This document shows positions 25,467-34,678 of a stretch of 64,000 nt of DNA, piece by piece. The position numbers were made by a program, and so were the translations under genes. Below the pieces are notes generated by a model. It had not been told where the DNA came from. It made no database searches and saw only the letters and a list, made by a program, of their open reading frames with translations. This DNA is from Synechococcus sp. WH 8109 (GTDB taxonomy: Bacteria; Cyanobacteriota; Cyanobacteriia; PCC-6307; Cyanobiaceae): positions 496,001 to 560,000 of the forward strand of contig NZ_CP006882.1 in NCBI RefSeq assembly GCF_000161795.2, written 5' to 3'. How positions within the stretch are numbered: position 1 is the first letter of the stretch; each line of letters begins with the position of its first letter.

Positions 25467-25850
25467 TCAGTTGTGACCAGATCTATCTGGACGGAGCCGC
25501 TGCGCGTCGCCCTGATAAGGGTGCACGGGTTGCTGGTCTTGTGGGATCCAGGCGTGGGCCAGAACACGGATGCAGCGGGGGAGGTCGCCATTAACAGCCA
25601 TTTGCTGGCAATCCAGCAAAGCCACCGTGTCCCAGCCGGGCCGCCGTCGTGCAATGGCCGCCGGGAAACAGGCGTCGAGATCGGCGGTGACCGAGAAGGT
25701 CACCGACACCAGTTGGTCGGGGGTCAGACCATTGCGATCGACAAGGGCGTCCATCAAGGCGCTGACCGCTAAATGGATGGCCTCCGTGCTGTTCTCCGTG
25801 CAGGTGGTGGCCCCGCGCAGGCCTCTTAGAACAAGGGGTGAGCTGGTCAT
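25467..25850 (-). CDS. aroH: chorismate mutase (AroH class)
   Basis: AroH converts chorismate to prephenate for Phe and Tyr. The 127-residue product from ATG 25850 has the monofunctional AroH trimer fold signature (LRGLRGATT near the start, NGLTPDQLVSVTFSVTADL, then CIRVLAHA with the catalytic Arg). The start overlaps the sppA stop (ATGA), so translation is probably coupled, although the pathways differ. Confidence 0.92.
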   Translation of the reverse strand: MTSSPLVLRGLRGATTCTENSTEAIHLAVSALMDALVDRNGLTPDQLVSVTFSVTADLDACFPAAIARRRPGWDTVALLDCQQMAVNGDLPRCIRVLAHAWIPQDQQPVHPYQGDAQRLRPDRSGHN

Positions 25851-26659
25851 GGGCGGTACAGCCAAAGCACCTGACCGCTCCCCATCAATTCAATCGAGAG
25901 TCGCTGCTGCAGTTGATGCAGGAGTTGGGATCCCGGTAGCAAGCCACTGAGTTTGCGGCGTTGCTTGCCCAGAGTGACGGGGCGAATGTCGTCTGCGTCG
26001 AGATCGGCCAGTTGCGCCGCGAGGCGACGGGCATGGTCTTCGTCGCCGAGTTCATCCACCAAGCCCAGCGCCTGTGCCTGTTCTCCGCTGAACACTCGTC
26101 CATCGGCGAAGCACTTCACCGTCTCCAGCTCAAGGTTTCGCCCCCGCGCCACAACACCAACGAACTGGCCATAGCTGCTGTCGATCAGCTCCTGAAGCAA
26201 TGCACGTTCGGCATCGCTCAGCGGACGATCCGGGGAAAGGATGTCCTTGAACGGACCGCTCTTCACCGTGTCGAAGCGAATCCCGATCTTTTCGAACACC
26301 CGCGAGAGGTCGTTGCCCCGCAGGATCACCCCGATGGAACCGGTGATCGTGCCGGGATTGGCGACGATTTTCTCCGCAGCCACACCGATGTAGACGCCGC
26401 CGGAGGCGGAGATGTTGCCGAAGCTCGCCACCACGCGACAGCCCTGTTCCCGGAGCCGAAGCAGGGCTGCATGAATTTCCTGGCTGTCACCAACCGTGCC
26501 GCCGGGGCTGTCAATGCGCAGCAGCAGTGCTGGAAATTCCCTTCGCTTCACCTCACGCAGCGCTTTGAGCACCCGCTTCCGCGTGTCACCGGTGATGGGG
26601 CCATCAACAACGATGCGCGCCATCCGTCGTCGGGATTTTCGCCGCCAGGGCCAGATCAT
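25847..26659 (-). CDS. sppA: signal peptide peptidase / S49 protease
   Basis: The 270-residue product (start at ATG 26659, MIWPWRRKSRR; ATG 26668 and 26674 are alternatives) is a single-domain S49 serine protease with the Ser nucleophile in SASGGVYIG (about residue 110) and a Lys in the conserved SGPFKDILS region (about 165). The family cleaves remnant signal peptides or acts in membrane protein turnover; cyanobacterial SppA1 has a role in antenna turnover. The N-terminus is basic with only a weak hydrophobic part, unlike the full SppA, so peripheral attachment is possible. Confidence 0.88.
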   Translation of the reverse strand: MIWPWRRKSRRRMARIVVDGPITGDTRKRVLKALREVKRREFPALLLRIDSPGGTVGDSQEIHAALLRLREQGCRVVASFGNISASGGVYIGVAAEKIVANPGTITGSIGVILRGNDLSRVFEKIGIRFDTVKSGPFKDILSPDRPLSDAERALLQELIDSSYGQFVGVVARGRNLELETVKCFADGRVFSGEQAQALGLVDELGDEDHARRLAAQLADLDADDIRPVTLGKQRRKLSGLLPGSQLLHQLQQRLSIELMGSGQVLWLYRP

Positions 26660-26712
26660 GTTGCGCATCTGCATCGCTCCAGATCTTAAAAAGAGCACCC
26701 AAGCGCCCATCC

Positions 26713-27654
26713 ATGCCGTCTTTGCGACTCTGGTTTCTGATGGTGTTGCCCTTCGCGCTCTGGGGAACGGCGATGACCGCCATGGCGCCATTGCTCGCCA
26801 GCGCAGGGCCTTGGCTGGTTGCTGGCTTGCGCCTTGTGCCCGCCGGTTTGGCTCTTCTGCTCTGGGGGCAGTTCACCGGCCGAGGCCTAGCGATCGATTC
26901 CCGTGATCGGCCTTGGTTCCTCCTATTTACCCTGGTGGATGCCACCTTGTTTCAAGGCCTGTTGGCGCGGGGATTGGAGGGCACAGGCGCGGGTCTCGGT
27001 TCCGTCCTGATTGATTGCCAACCTCTGTTGGTGGCCCTGATGGCACGCGCGTTGTTCATGGAGTCAATCAATCCCATCGGCTGGATGGGGCTGGCCATTG
27101 GTTTGGCTGGAATCGTCTGCATCGGCCTGCCGGCTGAGCTGTTGGGACATTGGTGGTTGCTGGCTGACCCGCCGGTGGTGCAGCAGTTGTTTCAGCCCGG
27201 GGAGGGCTGGATGTTGCTGGCGGCCGTCGCCATGGCAGCTGGGACGGTGTTGATTCGCTTTGCCTCACGCCACAGCGATCCGGTCAGCGTCACGGCCTGG
27301 CACATGGTGCTGGGGGGACTTCCCTTGCTAGGGGTTCATGCCCTGCAGCGCGCGGATGCCGGCTTGGCCTGGACGGCAACGGACTGGGCGCGCATGGGAT
27401 ACGCAAGTCTGCTCGGAAGCGCCCTCGCCTACGGATTGTTCTTCTGGTTCGCCAATCAGCGCGATCTCACGAGTTTCAGCAGCCTCGGATTTCTCACCCC
27501 TGTGTTTGCCTTAGCCACCGGTGGGTGGTTGCTGGGAGAGCGCCTTGATCTGCTCCAGTGGATCGGTGTTGTGATGGTGCTCGTGTCGGTGATATTTGTG
27601 AGTCAACGTCGCCGGTTCTGGGAGCCGCTTCCGCTTGAGGACCCCTCCTCATGA
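26713..27654 (+). CDS. EamA/DMT-family transporter
   Basis: The 313-residue product has ten hydrophobic segments in two EamA repeats (first from MVLPFALWGTAMTA, second from GEGWMLLAAVAM with AYGLFFWFANQ). The internal pattern ALWG...GLRLVPAG is typical of the group. DMT proteins export small metabolites such as amino acids; the substrate cannot be told. The stop overlaps the start of the glycosyltransferase gene (ATGATG), so co-transcription is likely. Confidence 0.88.
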   Translation: MPSLRLWFLMVLPFALWGTAMTAMAPLLASAGPWLVAGLRLVPAGLALLLWGQFTGRGLAIDSRDRPWFLLFTLVDATLFQGLLARGLEGTGAGLGSVLIDCQPLLVALMARALFMESINPIGWMGLAIGLAGIVCIGLPAELLGHWWLLADPPVVQQLFQPGEGWMLLAAVAMAAGTVLIRFASRHSDPVSVTAWHMVLGGLPLLGVHALQRADAGLAWTATDWARMGYASLLGSALAYGLFFWFANQRDLTSFSSLGFLTPVFALATGGWLLGERLDLLQWIGVVMVLVSVIFVSQRRRFWEPLPLEDPSS

Positions 27655-28760
27655 TGGTGTCGCCGCTTCACCTCGTAATCGTCAACACGCCCATCGGGGC
27701 CCTCGGCAGTGGCGAGGGTGGTGGTGTGGAGCTCACCCTCCGATCCTTGGTGCAGGGGTTGGTGCGGCGCGGCCACAGGCTCACGGTTGTGGCCGCCAAG
27801 GGCTCCACGCTCCCCGCAGACTGCAGCGGAGTTGAGTTGCTGGAGGTGGAGGGTGTGAACCAGTCCAGCTGGCAGCACGCCGCCGAGCATGCGCCGGTCG
27901 AAATTCCCCGCAACGGTCTTCTGCCGGCTCTCTGGGAGGCCGCGCTCGATGTGGGTCAGTCCGCCGACGCGGTGATCAACGGTGGCTACGACTGGCTGCC
28001 GCTGTGGCTGACGCAACGGGTCAGCGCCAGGCTCTTTCATCTCGTGAGCATGGGGAATGTGGCTGCGGTGATGCGCGATGTGATCGAAGCCGTCGCCGCC
28101 TGGGATTCCCGTCGCCTTTCTTTTCACACCTACCGCCAGGCCGCTGATTTCCGGCTGCCTTCTCCGCCCAATGTTGTGGGCAACGGATTTGATCTCAGCA
28201 ACTACACCTTTCAAGGGCAGACCAATGGCCCCCTGGGTTGGGCGGGCCGCATCGCTCCGGAAAAGGGGCTGGAGGATGCTGCTGCTGCCGCTGCTGCCCT
28301 GGGTGAGCATCTTCTGGTTTGGGGGTTGCGTGAGGACGACGCCTATGCGCGGCAGGTGGAGTTGAGTGTTCCCAAGGGCACGATCGACTGGCGTGGATTT
28401 CGATCGACCCGGGAGCTGCAGCAAGAGATGGGCAACTGCCGCGCTCTGATCAACACACCGAAATGGAATGAGGCCTACGGCAATGTTGTGGTGGAAGCCC
28501 TGGCCTGTGGTGTTCCGGTCGTCGCCTATGACCGTGGTGGACCGGGGGAGCTGATCTGTTCGGGTCGCACAGGCTGGTTGGTGCCCCCCGACGATGTCGC
28601 TGCCCTCACGGAGGCTCTTCGGCGCGTCGACAGCATCGAGCGCTCCCTCTGCCGCAGCTGGGCAGAAGAGCATGCCTCCTGTGAGGTCTTCAGTCAGCGT
28701 GTTGAATCGTGGGTTCGAACAGGACTGATGGGGGATGTCAGCATCAACCGCAGGAGCTGA
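27651..28760 (+). CDS. family 4 glycosyltransferase
   Basis: The 369-residue GT-B enzyme has the N-terminal Rossmann glycine-rich acceptor part (SGEGGGVE, about 20-27) and the C-terminal donor motif of GT4 enzymes: WAGRIAPEKGLEDA (about 210-225) and EAYGNVVVEALACGVPVVAYDRGG (about 275-300). Cyanobacterial relatives include UDP-glucose:tetrahydrobiopterin glucosyltransferases, which are similar in length, but donor and acceptor are not provable here. The two ATGs at 27651 and 27654 are both possible. Confidence 0.88.
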   Translation: MMVSPLHLVIVNTPIGALGSGEGGGVELTLRSLVQGLVRRGHRLTVVAAKGSTLPADCSGVELLEVEGVNQSSWQHAAEHAPVEIPRNGLLPALWEAALDVGQSADAVINGGYDWLPLWLTQRVSARLFHLVSMGNVAAVMRDVIEAVAAWDSRRLSFHTYRQAADFRLPSPPNVVGNGFDLSNYTFQGQTNGPLGWAGRIAPEKGLEDAAAAAAALGEHLLVWGLREDDAYARQVELSVPKGTIDWRGFRSTRELQQEMGNCRALINTPKWNEAYGNVVVEALACGVPVVAYDRGGPGELICSGRTGWLVPPDDVAALTEALRRVDSIERSLCRSWAEEHASCEVFSQRVESWVRTGLMGDVSINRRS

Positions 28761-30564
28761 GGGTCCCTTGTCGGTCAATGTTTCAGGACGCCAGCGACGC
28801 CAGGTTCTGGCACTTGTGCTGATCCTGGGACTCGTCATCACCTTTTGGCGGCTGGGATCCACCGGCGTTGTGGATGAAACTCCGCCGTTGTTTGCCGCAG
28901 CTGGACGGGCCATGGCTGACACCGGCGACTGGCTGACGCCTCGGGTGAACGGCTTGCCCCGTTACGACAAGCCGCCCTTGGTGTATTGGCTGATGGGGTT
29001 TGGCTATGCCTGGCCCGGACGCGAGGTTTGGGATCCTCTCGGCAGTTGGGCGGCACGGCTTCCTTCCGCCTTGGCCACGGTCGGGCTGATGCTTGGCCTC
29101 GCCGATACGGTGCTGCGCTGGCCGTTTTCCGGCGATGCGCGTCCGCGTTTGACGGCTTTGATTGCCCCGCTGGCGTTTGCTTTCTCGCCGCTGGTGCTCG
29201 TCTGGAGCCGCACCGCGGTGAGTGATGCCCTGCTGTGTGGCCTGCTCGGTCTCAGCCTGTTGCTGCAGTGGAGGCGTTTTGCCGCCCCCCAAGAGGTGGC
29301 CTGGTGGCCAGCCTGGGTGATCCTCGGATTCGCAGTGCTGGCCAAGGGGCCTGTCGCTGTGGTGCTGTCAGGTCTCGCTCTGTTGATGTTCGGAGCGTTG
29401 CGACGGGATCTTGTTCAACCCTGGCGACGGCTGCGCCCGCTGCCCGGGTTGCTGCTCACCGCTCTGATCGGCCTTCCCTGGTACGTCCTGGAGTTGCTGG
29501 TGGAAGGACAGCCCTTCTGGGACAGCTTTTTCGGCTATCACAACCTTCAACGCTTCACATCCGTGGCGAATGATCACCTTCAGCCCTGGTGGTTTTTCGG
29601 CCCGGTGATGCTCGTGGCTGCCCTGCCCTTCACGCCCTACCTGCTGATTGGGCTAGCGCGGGTGCCCCGATCGCGGATCGCTCCGGAGCATTCGTTGCAT
29701 CAATTCGCAGCGTGCTGGCTGTTGGCGGTGCTTCTGCTGTTCACCACCGCAGCCACCAAGCTCCCCAGTTATTGGTTGCCCGCCACTCCGGCGGCGGCCC
29801 TGTTAGTGGCCCAGGCCACGGTGGGCTCATCGCGCTGGCAACGGATGGCCTGGGGAACTTGCCTGGCCTTGATCGCCGTCCTGGCCGCTGGGTTCTGGCT
29901 GGGATCGCTCTGGGTTCCCTTTATCAAGGATCCGGAGATGCCGACGCTGTCGGTGGATTTGCTCGCCAGCGGTCTGTTGAAGTGGGCTGCGGTCTGGATC
30001 AGCGCTGCAGCCGTGCTTGGAGCTGGTCTGTTGCTTCAGTGTCGTGCTGCCGCTCAGGCCTTGCTGGCCATGCAGGGCTGTCTGCTCGGATTTCATCTCA
30101 CGGCTCTGGTTCCCATCGCCGAGCTCGCCGATCGTCTGCGTCAGCAGCCCGTGCGTGACGCGGCTTCACTGATGTTGTCGCAGCAGCGCAGTGGAGAGCC
30201 CATGGTCATGGTTGGCGTCATGAAGCCTTCACTGCACTTCTACACAGGTCAGGTGATCCTCTACGAAGGCCAATCCGATAGGGCGTTGGTCAACATTGCT
30301 GATCGCCTGGCCCATGAACAGCGACGCGGCTGGAGTGGATATCCCCTCGGGAGCCCGGCTGCATCCAGCACCGTGCTGCTGCTGATCGATCGCGGCACGG
30401 CAGAACGGGATCATTGGAGCGACCTGCAGCCTGGGCTGCTGGGACAGATCGGGATCTACGACGTGTGGCGTCTGGACCGCAGTCGTCTTGAGCGACGGGC
30501 ACAAACCCTGAAGGCCGACGGCATCGATGCCGACTGGCGGGAGCCGCGGCCGGAGCGGTATTGA
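28735..30564 (+). CDS. GT-C membrane glycosyltransferase (ArnT/PMT family)
   Basis: The 609-residue protein has the N-terminal GT-C signature DETPPLFA...TGDWLTPRVNG.PRYDKPPL (about 45-83), in which the Asp-Glu acts as catalytic base in the periplasmic loop. About ten to eleven hydrophobic segments follow, then a C-terminal soluble domain from about residue 430. The family transfers a sugar from a polyprenyl phosphate to lipid A or protein. It starts 26 bp inside the upstream GT4 gene, suggesting a cell envelope operon. A start beyond 28735 is possible. Confidence 0.88.
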   Translation: MSASTAGAEGPLSVNVSGRQRRQVLALVLILGLVITFWRLGSTGVVDETPPLFAAAGRAMADTGDWLTPRVNGLPRYDKPPLVYWLMGFGYAWPGREVWDPLGSWAARLPSALATVGLMLGLADTVLRWPFSGDARPRLTALIAPLAFAFSPLVLVWSRTAVSDALLCGLLGLSLLLQWRRFAAPQEVAWWPAWVILGFAVLAKGPVAVVLSGLALLMFGALRRDLVQPWRRLRPLPGLLLTALIGLPWYVLELLVEGQPFWDSFFGYHNLQRFTSVANDHLQPWWFFGPVMLVAALPFTPYLLIGLARVPRSRIAPEHSLHQFAACWLLAVLLLFTTAATKLPSYWLPATPAAALLVAQATVGSSRWQRMAWGTCLALIAVLAAGFWLGSLWVPFIKDPEMPTLSVDLLASGLLKWAAVWISAAAVLGAGLLLQCRAAAQALLAMQGCLLGFHLTALVPIAELADRLRQQPVRDAASLMLSQQRSGEPMVMVGVMKPSLHFYTGQVILYEGQSDRALVNIADRLAHEQRRGWSGYPLGSPAASSTVLLLIDRGTAERDHWSDLQPGLLGQIGIYDVWRLDRSRLERRAQTLKADGIDADWREPRPERY

Positions 30565-30575
30565 GTTGTGGAGCC

Positions 30576-31097
30576 TTAAGAGGGTGACAAAGTCTGGCGA
30601 TGGCAAAAACCGCAGTGCCCCCAGAGCTTGACTTCTCCGTTGGGTGCTGGTCGGCCGCACTCCGGGCATGTCCCCATGCCATGGACATCGGTGCGGCTCG
30701 GATGCTTGGCCCAAATGCTGGCCTCGCTCTCCAGTACTGGGGATTGGAGGGAATGGTGTTGCTGAATGCGCAGATCACGCACCGCGTGGCCGGCTTGGTG
30801 CAGGGCGCTGATCAGTTGGGGCTTGTTGTAAAGGAGAGCCTGGCGCCATTGGGGATGGCTGGCTCCCACCGTCAGCACTCCGCGTTGCAGCGATAAGGGG
30901 CGGCAGTGCGGTGCCAGTTGCGCTCCAGCAACTCTCGGCCAGTCCTGCCATAGCGCTGCCAAATGATCGTCCTTGCGCCACTCCCTCTGAAGTGCTCTCA
31001 GGCAGGTTTTCAAGGGTTCCGCCGGCTCTGGCGGAGCTGACTGGAGAAGCTCCAGGCCCGGAAGGCGACGACGTTGAGATTCAGGTGCAACCGCCAT
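30576..31097 (-). CDS. DUF721 (DciA-like) protein with C-terminal zinc ribbon
   Basis: The 173-residue product has the DUF721 fold (WRKDDHLAALWQDWPRVAG...LTVGASHPQWRQAL). The known role of DciA is loading of the replicative helicase DnaB in bacteria lacking DnaC, which suits cyanobacteria. A C-terminal region (from about 148) adds a CPECG...GHCGFC ribbon, absent from short DciA versions, suggesting zinc or nucleic-acid binding. It converges on the upstream membrane glycosyltransferase (gap 12 bp). Its head faces vipp1. Confidence 0.85.
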   Translation of the reverse strand: MAVAPESQRRRLPGLELLQSAPPEPAEPLKTCLRALQREWRKDDHLAALWQDWPRVAGAQLAPHCRPLSLQRGVLTVGASHPQWRQALLYNKPQLISALHQAGHAVRDLRIQQHHSLQSPVLESEASIWAKHPSRTDVHGMGTCPECGRPAPNGEVKLWGHCGFCHRQTLSPS

Positions 31098-31161
31098 AGA
31101 TTGATTCTAGGCAGAATTGCTGCAAGAACCTCGCTAATCTCAGCGCGTCTGAGGCCAAGTG

Positions 31162-31935
31162 ATGGGTTTCTTTGATCGGCTAAGCAGGCTGGTTCGTGCT
31201 AACGCCAACGCTGCCGTCAGCAGCATGGAGGACCCGGCCAAGATTCTCGATCAATCCGTCGCCGACATGCAGGCGGATCTGGTCAAGTTGCGTCAGGCCG
31301 TCGCCCTGGCGATCGCGAGTCAGAAGCGGCTGACCAGTCAGGCTGAGCAGGCTGCAGCTCAATCCAAGACCTGGTACGAGCGTGCTGAGCTGGCGTTGAA
31401 AAAGGGTGAGGAATCCCTGGCTCGGGAAGCATTGACCCGTCGCAAGACGTTCCAGGAGACGGCGACTTCTCTGACAGCTCAGGTGCAGGCCCAAGACGGC
31501 CAGGTGGAATCTCTCAAGAAGAGCCTGGTTGCCCTCGAAGGAAAGATCGCTGAGGCCAAGACTAAGAAGGACATGCTCAAGGCCAGGGCCCAGGCAGCCA
31601 AGGCCCAGCAGCAGTTGCAAAGTGCCGTCGGCAGCATCGGCACCGATTCCGCCATGGCGGCCTTCGAGCGGATGGAGGAAAAGGTGGAGGCCATGGAGGC
31701 CACCGGCCAGGCTGCGGCTGAGCTGGCTGGATCTGATCTGGAGAGTCAGTTCGCGGCTTTGGAAAGCGGTGGCGGCGTTGATGACGATCTCGAGGCGTTG
31801 CGCGCTCAGCTGAAGGGAGGCCCGGAAGCCGTTGCTCTTCCCGCGTCTGAGACCTCCGAGGCCGTGAAGCCCGTGCAGGTGGAAGAGGTGGATGCTGAAC
31901 TCGAAGACTTGAAACGATCCATCGACAAGCTCTGA
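31162..31935 (+). CDS. vipp1: membrane remodelling protein VIPP1 (PspA/IM30 family)
   Basis: The 257-residue product is nearly all alpha helical and coiled coil (MGFFDRLSRLVRANANA start with amphipathic helix alpha-0, then the long helical hairpin). The C-terminal extension (EVDAELEDLKRSIDKL) distinguishes VIPP1 from PspA. VIPP1 forms ESCRT-III-like rings that remodel thylakoid membranes. A GTG at 31159 directly before ATG 31162 is less likely. Confidence 0.93.
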   Translation: MGFFDRLSRLVRANANAAVSSMEDPAKILDQSVADMQADLVKLRQAVALAIASQKRLTSQAEQAAAQSKTWYERAELALKKGEESLAREALTRRKTFQETATSLTAQVQAQDGQVESLKKSLVALEGKIAEAKTKKDMLKARAQAAKAQQQLQSAVGSIGTDSAMAAFERMEEKVEAMEATGQAAAELAGSDLESQFAALESGGGVDDDLEALRAQLKGGPEAVALPASETSEAVKPVQVEEVDAELEDLKRSIDKL

Positions 31936-31982
31936 TCAACCCAGGAAAGTCGTCCGGCTTTCCATAGGATCAGTTCAGTCAT

Positions 31983-32318
31983 TTGAGTGCCTTGGCTGGA
32001 GCTGTTGCCGATTTCACCGACGCTGGTTTTGAACGTGAAGTCCTCAAGGCTTCCGGCACGGTCCTCGTCGATTTCTGGGCTGCCTGGTGCGGCCCCTGCC
32101 GACTGATCGCTCCGTTAATGGATTGGGTGGCGAGCGACTACGGCGATTGCGTCAGTGTCGGCAAGCTCGAGGTAGATGCCAATCCCCAGACCCGTGACGC
32201 TTATCAGGTTCAGGGCATCCCCACACTGATCCTCTTCCGCAACGGTGAAGTGGTGGCGCGGCATGAAGGTGCCATCGCCAAACCGCAGCTGCAGTCCTTC
32301 CTGGATGCCAACCTCTAA
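31983..32318 (+). CDS. thioredoxin
   Basis: The 111-residue product has the active site WCGPC at 35-39 and the cis-Pro motif GIPTLILF. The start is a TTG at 31983, with no ATG in frame upstream. The last 14 bases overlap the aminotransferase start. Which of the several thioredoxin types it is cannot be settled; the active-site set matches general disulphide reductases. Confidence 0.9.
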   Translation: MSALAGAVADFTDAGFEREVLKASGTVLVDFWAAWCGPCRLIAPLMDWVASDYGDCVSVGKLEVDANPQTRDAYQVQGIPTLILFRNGEVVARHEGAIAKPQLQSFLDANL

Positions 32319-33495
32319 GCGGCTTGCCTCGCTGGGCAGCGCTGTTTTTGCCCGTGTTGATGCCGCCAAAGAGGCTTATCGGCTTGGGGCGTCTTCTTCG
32401 GTACGTCCGGATCTGGTGGATCTCTCCATCGGATCCTCTGATCTTCGGCCTCCCACGGCGTTGTTGGACTCCATGGCCTCAGCGGTCATGGAGTCCAGCA
32501 GCAGCTCCTATTGCCTTCAAGCCGGACTGAGGCCTTTTCATGCCGCCGTCGCGGACTGGTGTCGGCATCGCTTCGACGTTGCCGTGGATCCTGATCATGA
32601 GGTCCAGTTGTTGGTGGGATCCCAGGAAGGAACCGCCCATCTGCCGCTGGCGGTGCTTGATCCGGGTGACGCCGCCCTGCATCTGGACCCCTGTTATCCG
32701 TCCCATATCGGTGGATTGCACCTGGCGGGAGCCCGGACCAAGGCCCTGGCCCTTTCCCCTGAAAACGACTGGCGGCCGGATCTGAAGACCATCAGTCCAC
32801 AGCTTTGGAAGCAACTGAAGTTGTTCGTTTTGGGGTATCCCCACAACCCTTCAGCCCGGGTGGGGGATCAGGAGGATCTCAATCGCATCACGGCGATCGC
32901 AGCTCGGCACGACGTGGTGATCGCCCACGACAATCCCTATGTGGATCTTGCCCTGGATGGAGAGCCTCCCTCGCTTTTGCAGGCTCCGAACTGGAGGGAG
33001 TGCGGCATTGAATTTTTCTCCCTTTCGAAGGGTTGGTGCCTTGGCGGATTCAGACTCGGTTTTGCAGTTGGTGCTGCACCGCTGATTGCCGCCCTGCGTC
33101 GCGCCAAGGCCGTCATCGATTTCAACCAGAGCCTGGCTCTGCAGCAGGGTGCGATTCAGGCCTTGCAAAGCTTCCCCGATTGGCCGCGGCAACTGCATCC
33201 GACTTATCGCGAACGACGGGATCGTGTGGTCGAGACTCTCAGGGCACGCGGTTGGTCGGTCCCCTGTCCAGAGATGGCGATGTACCTCTGGTTCCCCTTG
33301 CCTGATGCGGCCCATCGTCGGGGGTGGAGTGATGAAGATGCCGCGAGGGAACTGCTTCAGCGCAGTGGTGTCGCCTTAACCCCTGGGTCTGGGTTTGGTA
33401 GCGGCGGTCGCCAGTGGCTGCGCATGGCGCTTGTGCGGCCAGTGAATGAGTTGGTGGACGCCGCATCGCGTCTCGCGGATGCGATGGATGACTGA
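32305..33495 (+). CDS. class I/II PLP-dependent aminotransferase
   Basis: The 396-residue fold-type I enzyme has the PLP-binding Lys near residue 242 in SLSKGWCLGGFRLG, a HDNPYVDL (PLP Asp/Tyr) region near 210 and a final R (WLRMAL). It resembles the LL-diaminopimelate or aspartate aminotransferase group, but substrate cannot be fixed from sequence. ATG 32305 overlaps the thioredoxin gene by 14 bp; its end overlaps the biotin ligase start (ATGACTGA), so three genes are likely co-transcribed. Confidence 0.85.
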   Translation: MPTSKRLASLGSAVFARVDAAKEAYRLGASSSVRPDLVDLSIGSSDLRPPTALLDSMASAVMESSSSSYCLQAGLRPFHAAVADWCRHRFDVAVDPDHEVQLLVGSQEGTAHLPLAVLDPGDAALHLDPCYPSHIGGLHLAGARTKALALSPENDWRPDLKTISPQLWKQLKLFVLGYPHNPSARVGDQEDLNRITAIAARHDVVIAHDNPYVDLALDGEPPSLLQAPNWRECGIEFFSLSKGWCLGGFRLGFAVGAAPLIAALRRAKAVIDFNQSLALQQGAIQALQSFPDWPRQLHPTYRERRDRVVETLRARGWSVPCPEMAMYLWFPLPDAAHRRGWSDEDAARELLQRSGVALTPGSGFGSGGRQWLRMALVRPVNELVDAASRLADAMDD

Positions 33496-34270
33496 TTCAC
33501 GCATGCCGCAACATCGATTCCCACACTTCGGTGGTGGCCGGTTGATGGCGACGTATCGCCGCCTCGCTGGTGCCTCGGCACGCCACTGGTCCATCCGTCA
33601 TGTGCCTGTGTGCAGCAGCACGGAGGAGCTGCTGGGGACCTGGTTGCGCGATCAGCCTTCATTGATAGGACCTCGCGCCGTCATTGCCACCCACCAGCGC
33701 CGGGGAGTCGGCCAATGGGGGCGCGCCTGGGTTTCTCCGCCAGGTGGTGTCTGGATCAGTGCTGCCTTGCCTTGGCGGAGCCAAGGGTCCGCTCAGGCCG
33801 GCTTGCTTGGCTTGGCGCTGGCCATGTCGGTGGTGCAACGGCTTGAGCAGCGGGGCCTTTCGGTTCAGATCAAATGGCCTAACGACCTGTTCGTGAACGG
33901 CCGCAAATTGGCGGGCCTTCTACCTGGGGTGGTGCAGCGGGGCTCCCAGCTGCGCTTGCTGCGGATCGGCTTGGGCCTGAATGTGCGGAATGCAGTTCCT
34001 GGCCATGCCATTGCCCTGAGAAGGCTTGAAGGGCAGCAGGCTGCGGATCCGATCCGGTGGACGGCGGAGATTTTGCTGGCCTTCGATCACTGTCACGGCG
34101 TTGGAGGCGATGGGGCCTGGTGCCTCGATGGCGTTCAGGCCAGGCTCTGGTCCGATCAGCTCGTCCATCCCCAAGACGGTCAGATTTGGAGCATTGCTGG
34201 CCTTGAACGCGATGGAGGGCTGCGGTTGCGTCAGGGTTCAAGGACTGAAACCTGGCGCCGCTGGCCCTGA
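33488..34270 (+). CDS. birA: biotin--[acetyl-CoA-carboxylase] ligase (no DNA-binding domain)
   Basis: The product is a group I biotin protein ligase catalytic domain: QRRGVGQWGRAW (biotin/adenylate loop), KWPNDL near residue 125 and GRKLAGLL. No N-terminal HTH is present, so it is an enzyme without the E. coli repressor role. The ligase attaches biotin to AccB. ATG 33488 overlaps the upstream stop; a second start would be MATYRR at 33545. Length is about 260 residues. Confidence 0.9.
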   Translation: MTDSRMPQHRFPHFGGGRLMATYRRLAGASARHWSIRHVPVCSSTEELLGTWLRDQPSLIGPRAVIATHQRRGVGQWGRAWVSPPGGVWISAALPWRSQGSAQAGLLGLALAMSVVQRLEQRGLSVQIKWPNDLFVNGRKLAGLLPGVVQRGSQLRLLRIGLGLNVRNAVPGHAIALRRLEGQQAADPIRWTAEILLAFDHCHGVGGDGAWCLDGVQARLWSDQLVHPQDGQIWSIAGLERDGGLRLRQGSRTETWRRWP

Positions 34271-34295
34271 GTTGGTGTCCCATCCATAGGATTTC

Positions 34296-34619
34296 TTGGC
34301 ACAGTTTTCTTGTTTCTTGCTGGATTGGTTCGCGCTGATCTGGATGTTGGTTCCAGTCGCGGCTGCGCAGGGTTTTGATCAGTCGCTCGATGGTCTGGTT
34401 CGCCAACGGGTGATCACGTCCCAAGAGCGCAAGCTGCTCCGGGGCGGTGGCTCGGCGCTTCCCATGGAACGAAGCCGTTTTGAAGAACCCTGTCGCACCG
34501 GTGCTCTGTCCCGGCAGGACTGCGCTTCCGGGGTGGCCAGGCGTCCGCCGGGGGCACCGGCCTCAGCATGGGCTCGCCTTAGCGCGCGAACTGGTCAGGG
34601 GGTGTTGAGGAATGCTTGA
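34296..34619 (+). CDS. small exported protein, unknown function
   Basis: From a TTG at 34296 the 107-residue product has a hydrophobic start (FALIWMLVPVAAAQG) that fits a signal peptide cleaved after AAA or AAQ, then a helical segment (FDQSLDGLVRQRVITSQERKLLRGGG) and a Cys-containing end with two Cys. It is close to birA (25 bp) and on the same strand. No family recognised; the start site is uncertain. Confidence 0.55.
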   Translation: MAQFSCFLLDWFALIWMLVPVAAAQGFDQSLDGLVRQRVITSQERKLLRGGGSALPMERSRFEEPCRTGALSRQDCASGVARRPPGAPASAWARLSARTGQGVLRNA

Positions 34620-34678
34620 GCACCACCAGCAGCCCGCATCGCAAGTAACCATTACGATCGATCTCTTGCTTCTGAAGC

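Noticed and set aside
27603-28922. 439-residue frame on -
   Set aside because: It is antisense to the GT4 glycosyltransferase and neighbouring genes; long opposite frames are common in high-GC codons.
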